NCBI GenBank assembly: GCA_030605675.1
Contig: JAUWHV010000118.1
Location: 1-17,135, forward strand
Direction: 5' to 3'
DNA: 17,135 bases
Origin: Deltaproteobacteria bacterium
Lineage (GTDB): Bacteria > Desulfobacterota > Dissulfuribacteria > Dissulfuribacterales > UBA3076
Shown: piece after piece, positions 12,566 through 17,135 of the stretch
How positions within the stretch are numbered: position 1 is the stretch's first letter
Layout: every line of letters starts with the position of its first letter
Notes under the pieces: generated by a model
What the model was told of the DNA's origin: nothing
The model's database searches: none
The model's input: the letters and a program-made list of their open reading frames with translations, nothing else
Made by a program: the position numbers and the translations under genes

Positions 12566-14537
12566 TCTCTTCAAGGAGAGGCTGGAAAGGCTTTCCCCCT
12601 CCCCGGAAAAACTTGCTGAAAAATTCATAGTACTCAAGTCGTAAGGTCTGGATGGAGACCACTATTCCTTCAAGGGCTATTATCACAATGTTTCCAAGTA
12701 TTATAGTGATCCAGTAAAAGAAGCCCTGACCGTGTACGTTCTGAACCATGTCCGCCAGGGAAAATACCGCTATAAAAAGACCCGCATGGGTGAGGGCAAA
12801 AGCCGCGACACGGACAAAGGATACAGTGTTGGCAAGATATCTCAGGAGGTCGTCAAGTACTTCTATAAATGATTCCAGAATAGTGCCCCCAAGGCCTGGC
12901 GGGAGGTGTCTCCATTTCTCCCCGGTGCGGCGCTGTGCCAGCACGGCCCTGACCGGCCGCTGGAGGATCATCAGGATGATCAGCGCCCCTGCTGCCACCT
13001 TGGCAAATATCACTTCAAGGGGGCTAAGCCCTCCTGATAGGAGGTAACGCGCAACAAGGCCCACACCAAGCCAGTAAAGCAAGGCACCAGCCAGACCGGA
13101 TGTTGACAGGAGTTCTCCATAACGGTGCTGACGGATGACGTTTATAAGATTGAGGATCAGTCCCAGGCTGATAATACCGATCCCAAGAAAGGCCGACATC
13201 ACCATAAAGTGGTTGATCTCCGCCATGGGGTGCATCCAAAGCGCGGGAATCAGGTCTTCCAGGCCAAAAACACTGCCGTAAAGAAGACCGAAGATCATGG
13301 ACGACACCCCACACTCCATGAGTATAATTCCATAATCTATGTAACGGTACATCTTTCTGAATACATAGTAGCCTATGCCACAGAGTATGGCCCCGTGCCC
13401 CACGTCCCCGAACATCATCCCGAAGAGGAGAAGGAAACTCACTGCAAGAAAGACCGTGGGCTCCAACTCTTCATAGGAAGGGGTGCCATATAGCGTAGTT
13501 AGTCGCTCGAAGGGACGGACAAGCATGGGATTATTAAAGAGTATGGGTATCTTAAGGATACCGGACCGGACTTCTTTTATGTCCTTTGGGTCCACCCGTT
13601 CCACCAGGACCTTGCCGGATGTGGCTTTGAGTATCCGTTTCTTTAGTTCCTCAAACAGTGCAACCGGTATCCATCCCGTAAGTAGATATGTGTGATCAAT
13701 CTGTCCGAATTTGGCCTGGGCCTTAAGGAGTTGCCGGGCAAGCAGTATCTCCTCACGCAGATATTTAAGTCTCGCACCGTGTTTCCGGGTAAGCTCTGCT
13801 CCTTCGGTGTCAAGGCCGGCAAGTCCGGTCTTTAAATTCTCAAGTTCAGCGGACAATTGATCCAGAGCCGTCCCTATGGTGCCATGAATCCCTGGGGGCA
13901 GCTCCAAAGGGTCCCAGAAGGCGCTTTTAAGGGCCCTTAAAAGGGCCTTCTCATCTTTTTTTAGAGACATGGCCATTAGGACTACCCTTTGTTCCTTGCG
14001 GCCGACCGGGATAAGAGTGTGATGCGTACCCACAAGGCTCTGTTCCAACTTGTTGAGATTCTCTTCAGGGATCAGTCCGGCTCTCCATGTCACGTATCTC
14101 AGGTCATGCAGGCGGTCAAGGTCTATCTTTGCAGGTTCCAGGAGCTGCAACCTGGCAATCAGTGCCTCATGTTCAGAAATGGCATTTTTTGCCTTTTTTT
14201 TCTGCTCCAGGGGTCTTAATGCCTCAGTTTCTATGTGCGCAAGGTCCTCCTCCAGGCGAAAGACGGCCTTGTCCGGTTGGGGTACCTTTCTGATGCCCGG
14301 CGAAGGGCCTGCCGGCCCCAGATCTCTAAGCAGCCGGTTTGCCCTGGCAAGCAGGCTGTCGTAGTGTTCAAGGAGAGATGTATCAATATGGGCCACATAA
14401 CCCAGGTGACCAAGGTGGGTCTCTTCCACCCTGATCAGATGAAGGAGGCGGAGGTCTCCCAGGACGGCCATGACTGCCGAGATCCGGTCTTCAGGGGCCT
14501 GGATGGTCAGCCTCGTAAGCTTGACCGGTCTAAACAT
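12558..14537 (-). CDS. atpI: V/A-type ATP synthase subunit I (a subunit, ion channel stator)
   Basis: The 659-residue protein has a cytoplasmic N-terminal half (about 1-360) with two long coiled-coil stretches that clasp the peripheral stalks, and a membrane half (about 365-640) with seven or eight helices. The membrane part opens with the conserved FGMMFGDVGHG motif. It ends with SFVRVAAFALTHAGL, in which R576 is the essential arginine that faces the c-ring glutamate. Together with K it forms the two half-channels. The ATG at 14537 overlaps the stop of C by 8 bp, so coupling to C is likely. The C-terminus (LLEEKL) is encoded in a tandem repeat. Downstream lies the palindromic element before K. 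Confidence 0.96.
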   Translation of the reverse strand: MFRPVKLTRLTIQAPEDRISAVMAVLGDLRLLHLIRVEETHLGHLGYVAHIDTSLLEHYDSLLARANRLLRDLGPAGPSPGIRKVPQPDKAVFRLEEDLAHIETEALRPLEQKKKAKNAISEHEALIARLQLLEPAKIDLDRLHDLRYVTWRAGLIPEENLNKLEQSLVGTHHTLIPVGRKEQRVVLMAMSLKKDEKALLRALKSAFWDPLELPPGIHGTIGTALDQLSAELENLKTGLAGLDTEGAELTRKHGARLKYLREEILLARQLLKAQAKFGQIDHTYLLTGWIPVALFEELKKRILKATSGKVLVERVDPKDIKEVRSGILKIPILFNNPMLVRPFERLTTLYGTPSYEELEPTVFLAVSFLLLFGMMFGDVGHGAILCGIGYYVFRKMYRYIDYGIILMECGVSSMIFGLLYGSVFGLEDLIPALWMHPMAEINHFMVMSAFLGIGIISLGLILNLINVIRQHRYGELLSTSGLAGALLYWLGVGLVARYLLSGGLSPLEVIFAKVAAGALIILMILQRPVRAVLAQRRTGEKWRHLPPGLGGTILESFIEVLDDLLRYLANTVSFVRVAAFALTHAGLFIAVFSLADMVQNVHGQGFFYWITIILGNIVIIALEGIVVSIQTLRLEYYEFFSKFFRGGGKPFQPLLEEKL

Positions 14538-15597
14538 GAGCGACCCCGGAAAATTGCATGGGTAGTTTTTTTACTGTCTGATCAGGAGAAAGCCCCTGTG
14601 CCTTTGCCTCAAGCAAGGTGATAAGACCTGTAAGTTCCATTTCCTTTTCCAGGAGAAAGGCTATTTCTATGCCGATGTGAAATGGCGGGCCCACAAAGAG
14701 CCGAGCAATGAGACGAAGAAACCACGTCTCGAGATATGTGTGAAAATCCTCCCACTCACGGACTTCTCCTACCTCTCTCTGAAGAGAGCGGGGCATCTGT
14801 TCCAGAAATGAGGAGATGTCCTCTGCCCGTGCCAACCGGTGCAGGTATGAGAGGGTGAGCAGCTCACCCCCGGGGAGACTATAATTGACTATCTCTTCAT
14901 GGCTCAACCCGTAGTGAATTTTAAGTCTTATTACCCACAAGATGTTTAGAATATCTACATAAGGTCCCAAGATCCTTTTCGCAGCTTTTCTGTCAGCTTT
15001 GCTCCTCAGGCCGGAGATGGCCTGCTTGAGTCTTTGAAAGCAGGAAAGATCCAGGGCCATTTCAAGGGGGAACAGTCTTCCCTGGGCATTAAACTGGGGA
15101 ATGGCATGTTTAAGTGCCTGTCCAAAAGGATTACGGATCAGGAGATCTGCAATCTCTGCGGGATTGTTACACGCCCAGAGGTCATCCCATGGCAAGGCAC
15201 TCAGGTTCCCCAGCGGGTACAGGAGGCGGGAAACAGCCTGTTTCCCGCGGCCTGAGAACAGGGCGCGCAACAGGACCTTGAGGTTTTCTGACTCAAATCG
15301 TGAAAAAAGGGCAAGGACCAGCTCTTGTTCCCTTTGTCCACGCAAGGACCTTGTAACCTTGGCATAGTCCTCCATAAGGGACCGGGCCAGTAAGCGTTCC
15401 AGCACCCATGGATCAGTCTTCTCTTCTTCCAGGTTCGGGAGTACACGTCCATATGGAGTAGTGGCAAGATATGCCAGAAAGGAAGAGAAATCTTTTGCCT
15501 CCATAAGAAAATGGCGATCTTGGGCAGTAAGCCGCCTGCTGCGAAGGCCCCTTACTTTTGCGTTTGGATAGGCATATCTGGCTGCAGCCAGTATCAT
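14530..15597 (-). CDS. atpC: V/A-type ATP synthase subunit C (AC39/d-type, shaft-to-ring adaptor)
   Basis: The 355-residue, mostly helical protein belongs to the subunit C/AC39 family, a three-lobed funnel that sits on the c ring and receives the D-F shaft. Seen directly: YAYPNAKVRGLRSRRLT (8-24), the family's opening with Y-x-x-x-(R/K)-x-(R/K), then FLAYLATTPYG and the repeated pattern ENLKVLLRALFSG (about 104-116) and DILNILWVIRLKIHYGLS (about 222-239), where a conserved helix is followed by KxxYG. It has no membrane helix. The position between G/H and I is typical. The ATG at 15597 has only a weak Shine-Dalgarno and lies 21 bp after the previous stop. Confidence 0.92.
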   Translation of the reverse strand: MILAAARYAYPNAKVRGLRSRRLTAQDRHFLMEAKDFSSFLAYLATTPYGRVLPNLEEEKTDPWVLERLLARSLMEDYAKVTRSLRGQREQELVLALFSRFESENLKVLLRALFSGRGKQAVSRLLYPLGNLSALPWDDLWACNNPAEIADLLIRNPFGQALKHAIPQFNAQGRLFPLEMALDLSCFQRLKQAISGLRSKADRKAAKRILGPYVDILNILWVIRLKIHYGLSHEEIVNYSLPGGELLTLSYLHRLARAEDISSFLEQMPRSLQREVGEVREWEDFHTYLETWFLRLIARLFVGPPFHIGIEIAFLLEKEMELTGLITLLEAKAQGLSPDQTVKKLPMQFSGVAHV

Positions 15598-15618
15598 AAT
15601 TGCTGTTTTATGAACCTT

Positions 15619-15954
15619 TTACAATTTTCCTTTTGGTGACCACGCCTCTCCAAGGGCCTCTGAAATAAAATCTTCGATTATCCGGGACTTCCTGAGGGCC
15701 ACCCGGTCTTTAAGCCCCTGGATGTATCTCTCTGCCTGTGCCATAGTCTCCTGTGCCTGTATCTGACTTTCTTCAAGAACAAGGGCAATCTCGCTCTTTC
15801 TCACTTCATCAAGCCCTGCTTCAAGCTCGGACTGCAAAGTATTGCTGTCTTGTTTCGCCTTTGCCACCAGGTCCTCTGCCTCTTTTTTTGCACTATCAAC
15901 AGTGGCCCTGGCTGCCTCATCACACGATATTATTTGATCGATTTCCGGTTTCAT
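15619..15954 (-). CDS. atpH: V/A-type ATP synthase peripheral stalk subunit G/H
   Basis: The 111-residue protein is almost entirely one charged helix. After EIDQIISCDEAARATVDSAK there is an uninterrupted stretch rich in A, E, K, Q and S to about residue 85, with hendecad-like spacing as expected for the right-handed coiled coil that pairs with subunit E. The AhaH/NtpF family starts the same way (a short helix, an E-A-E/R-A pattern and then K-x-A-x-E). GAGG about 4-8 bp upstream of ATG 15954 supports the start. It is the first gene of the operon and follows the candidate promoter at 15970-16006. The family is variable in sequence, so the call rests on length, composition and position. Confidence 0.85.
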   Translation of the reverse strand: MKPEIDQIISCDEAARATVDSAKKEAEDLVAKAKQDSNTLQSELEAGLDEVRKSEIALVLEESQIQAQETMAQAERYIQGLKDRVALRKSRIIEDFISEALGEAWSPKGKL

Positions 15955-15969
15955 CAGCCCTCTTCAAAA

Positions 15970-16006
15970 AGATTAGTGATCAGTTGCCGGGATGTCAATT
16001 TTGACA
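15970..16006 (-). promoter_or_regulatory. Candidate promoter and operator of the V/A-type ATPase operon
   Basis: On the minus strand TTGACA (15998-15993) is followed after exactly 17 bp by TAATCT (15975-15970, 3 of 6 for the -10). The -35 is one arm of a perfect dyad, TGTCAA-TT-TTGACA (15993-16006), which may be an operator. The predicted start leaves a very short leader before ATG 15954. Confidence 0.4.
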
Positions 16007-16037
16007 GTATAAATTGTTTTTTGTGAATGGCGAAATC

Positions 16038-16067
16038 AGCTCGAAGCTCGAAGCTCGAAGCTCAAAG
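16038..16067. repeat. Tandem heptamer AGCTCGA, 4 copies
   Basis: Three exact copies of AGCTCGA and one AGCTCAA lie upstream of the ATPase operon promoter. No gene is seen in the region 16007-16144. Confidence 0.85.
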
Positions 16068-16086
16068 AGATAGCGAAATCAACCAC

Positions 16087-16115
16087 CTTTCAGCTTTCAG
16101 CTTCAGGCTTTCAGC
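16087..16115. repeat. Tandem heptamer CTTTCAG, about 4 imperfect copies
   Basis: CTTTCAG, CTTTCAG, CTTCAG, GCTTTCAG follow each other. This second heptamer array lies 20 bp from the AGCTCGA array and differs from it in sequence. Confidence 0.7.
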
Positions 16116-16117
16116 TC

Positions 16118-16144
16118 TTATGCAACGCAGCAGATGGGGTGTTT
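16118..16144. repeat. Repeat fragment at the broken end of sixA
   Basis: TTATGCAACGCAGCAGATGG and the following GGTGTTTT lie where the sixA frame is cut. GCAACGCAGCAGATGG (16122-16137) matches 5041-5056 inside the MITE-like element at 13 of 16 positions. From memory, a similar string recurs in intergenic repeats of desulfo-type genomes; that is unverified. Confidence 0.5.
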
Positions 16145-16288
16145 TCAAATGCGCGATACGTAAACATGGTATCCCTTGGCGACTTTTGCGATTTGCTCAA
16201 CCTCTGAGACACCTTCTTCCGAGAGACCCTGCTCGGGGTCTTTATCTTTTGACAGGCTTTTGCCGTGCTGAACCAGAAAAAGTGCCAT
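16145..16288 (-). pseudogene. sixA: Truncated sixA (phosphohistidine phosphatase), N-terminal 47 residues
   Basis: On the minus strand an ATG at 16288 behind a strong AAGGAGGG encodes MALFLVQHGKSLSKDKDPEQ, then GLSEEGVSEVEQIAKVAKG and YHVYVSRI before a TGA. This is the N-terminus of the SixA branch of histidine phosphatases: the LVQHGK/E motif holds the catalytic histidine (H8), and DPExxLSxxG is typical. Intact SixA proteins are about 150-160 residues and continue with a (W/H)HSGKxRAxQTA motif right after the V-x-R-I/xxI strand. Here that part is missing and repeat DNA begins at once. The second catalytic histidine would be lost, so the product should be inactive. The start region is well preserved, so the break looks recent. 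It lies downstream of the flavodoxin gene, separated by a terminator. Confidence 0.8.
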
Positions 16289-16325
16289 GAAGTCAGCCCT
16301 CCTTTCAGTAAGGGTCTGTCATGAA

Positions 16326-16365
16326 AAATGGGGTGATAGAAAAACGCCTTTCCTATCCCCCATTT
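16326..16365 (-). terminator. Rho-independent terminator downstream of the flavodoxin-family gene
   Basis: Read on the minus strand, AAATGGGGGATAG (16365-16353) pairs with CTATCACCCCATTT (16339-16326), with one bulged base, and is followed by a short T-run (TTTTTCAT including stem T's). It ends transcription from the gene at 16408-16887 ahead of the broken sixA. A second small stem CCGAA-AAAC-TTCGG lies at 16369-16382. Confidence 0.6.
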
Positions 16366-16407
16366 AAACCGAAAAACTTCGGACTTTGCGTTTATGGTAA
16401 ACTCAGT

Positions 16408-16887
16408 TCAAATGGTCAGTTTATTAAAAAAATCAACAAGTTCCCTGATATCTTCCTTGTCAGGATGCCCCTTGGCTGACGGTGCATCAGCAAGCCATGG
16501 TGGCTGCGGAGATTGGGCGGCAGCTTTCTCCATCATCTCGGCGGGAACTTCACCTTGGCAACTGAATGTTCCAATAATACGTGCGTTGCCAGCCAGCTCC
16601 TTTGCAACTTTCATGGCATTTTTTACATGATCAGAGTCCCTGGCTGAAGCATGAGTAGCAAATAAAAAAACCTCTTTATCGCGGATTGTGGGCAGGAATT
16701 CCATGGTGGCAGGATCCGGCTTCTCGTCTTTTATCCAGAAACCCGCGGCAATAAAACCATAGTCTTCCGGATCTGGCTTATCAGTGATTGATTTCAGTTC
16801 CTTACGATAACGAATCGTATCATACAGTGCTTCAGCTAATTTCAATGTGTTTTTTGTCTTGGTTGAATAGACTACTAATGCTTTCAT
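16408..16887 (-). CDS. Flavodoxin-family protein
   Basis: The 159-residue cytoplasmic protein starts MKALVVYSTKTKNTLKLAEA, with the flavodoxin FMN-phosphate loop S-x-T-x-N-T (S8, T9, T11, N13, T14). It goes on with DYGFIAAGFWIKDEKPDPAT (42-61), VFLFATHASARDSDHVKNAM (73-92) and IIGTFSCQGEV (104-113), consistent with the flavin-ring loops and later strands of the short-chain flavodoxin fold. It resembles the stand-alone flavodoxin-like proteins common in anaerobes, for example the BilS-type partner of bilirubin reductase, but no partner enzyme is seen here, so the redox partner is unknown. AAAGGAG about 8 bp upstream of the ATG is a good Shine-Dalgarno. A terminator follows. Confidence 0.85.
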   Translation of the reverse strand: MKALVVYSTKTKNTLKLAEALYDTIRYRKELKSITDKPDPEDYGFIAAGFWIKDEKPDPATMEFLPTIRDKEVFLFATHASARDSDHVKNAMKVAKELAGNARIIGTFSCQGEVPAEMMEKAAAQSPQPPWLADAPSAKGHPDKEDIRELVDFFNKLTI

Positions 16888-16915
16888 AATGTTTACTCCT
16901 TTCCTTTTTCGTAAG

Positions 16916-17078
16916 CGTTCACGGGTTCAGAGTTACATTTCTGTAAGGGTTCAAAGGTTCATGGTTCAGAGATTGATGGTTGTTTTCTATTCTCATGCCT
17001 TCTCCATTCAGAATTCACGAATCAACGGTTCAGATTTTCGGTGAACCCATGAACCCTGAACACCTGAACCCTTGAACG
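16916..17078. repeat. Dispersed palindromic repeat, copy 2
   Basis: The element starts CGTTCACGGGTTCAG and ends with a run whose reverse complement begins CGTTCAAGGGTTCAGG, giving near-perfect inverted ends with GGTTCA-type heptamers. Its core 16978-17048 matches 6860-6930 with 5 differences in 71. Its left part has an extra stretch not in copy 1. It lies just upstream of the flavodoxin-family gene; the remaining 17079-17135 is AT-rich and holds no gene that I can see. Confidence 0.75.
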
Positions 17079-17135
17079 GTTATTTTTTTACATCCCATAT
17101 TATCTTGATCATGTCAAATTAGATAGTTGTTTTTT

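Noticed and set aside
12334..12637. Short minus-strand frames between K and I as extra ATPase subunits
   Set aside because: They consist of repeat-derived sequence or overlap the end of subunit I, with no ribosome-binding site.
16038..16115. Heptamer arrays as a CRISPR array or iteron-type origin
   Set aside because: Units are contiguous 7-mers without spacers, and no replication initiator or Cas gene is nearby.
16027..16290. 87-codon plus-strand frame upstream of the ATPase operon
   Set aside because: It runs through tandem heptamers and antisense through the sixA remnant; the translation is repeat-derived.

Overview
The window looks like a chromosomal segment from an anaerobic bacterium of the Desulfobacterota (former Deltaproteobacteria) type. 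That placement is inference. It rests on a bacterial V/A-type ATPase operon, a CGGC-domain cysteine protein, a universal stress protein, an SixA remnant, and intergenic DNA crowded with short tandem heptamers and dispersed palindromic repeats, a texture I associate with that group. No rRNA, tRNA or CRISPR array is visible, and no transposase gene was found.

Layout. Positions 1-1054 (plus strand) hold the 3' end of a VapC-like PIN gene cut by the window edge, then a two-gene toxin-antitoxin-like pair: a ribbon-helix-helix/DUF433-like protein and a DUF5615 PIN-like protein. After a 350-bp gap with two operator-like dyads comes an ATPase of the archaeal-ATPase/AAA family (1405-2529, plus). It converges on a ClC chloride channel/transporter with CBS and RCK_C domains (2545-4632, minus). 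Positions 4633-5177 contain an 11-bp perfect hairpin, a 52-codon reading frame with a perfect Shine-Dalgarno, and a roughly 155-bp MITE-like element with 29-nt inverted ends. Next are a CGGC-domain protein (5178-5519, plus) and a phosphoribosyltransferase (5583-6299, plus) that converges on a universal stress protein (6307-6759, minus).

The main content is a complete nine-gene V/A-type ATPase operon on the minus strand, read from 15954 down to 7112: peripheral stalk G/H, C, I (a), K (c ring), F, E, A, B, D. A, B, D and F form the catalytic head and central shaft, C links shaft to ring, E and G/H form the stator stalks, and I plus K form the ion path. The operon is compact except between I and K, where a palindromic element of about 200 bp sits just ahead of the c-ring gene. 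A candidate promoter with an overlapping palindrome precedes the first gene.

Upstream of the operon (16037-17135) are more tandem heptamers, a truncated SixA phosphohistidine phosphatase gene whose 3' part has been replaced by repeat DNA, a terminator, a flavodoxin-family gene (16408-16887, minus), and a second copy of a dispersed repeat also found at 6830-6966.

Nothing here is clearly a new multi-gene system. The less ordinary items are the repeat ecology (several element types, different heptamers at different gene borders, repeats supplying stop codons and possibly ribosome-binding sites to ATPase genes), the element inside the ATPase operon, the broken sixA, and the small 52-codon gene.
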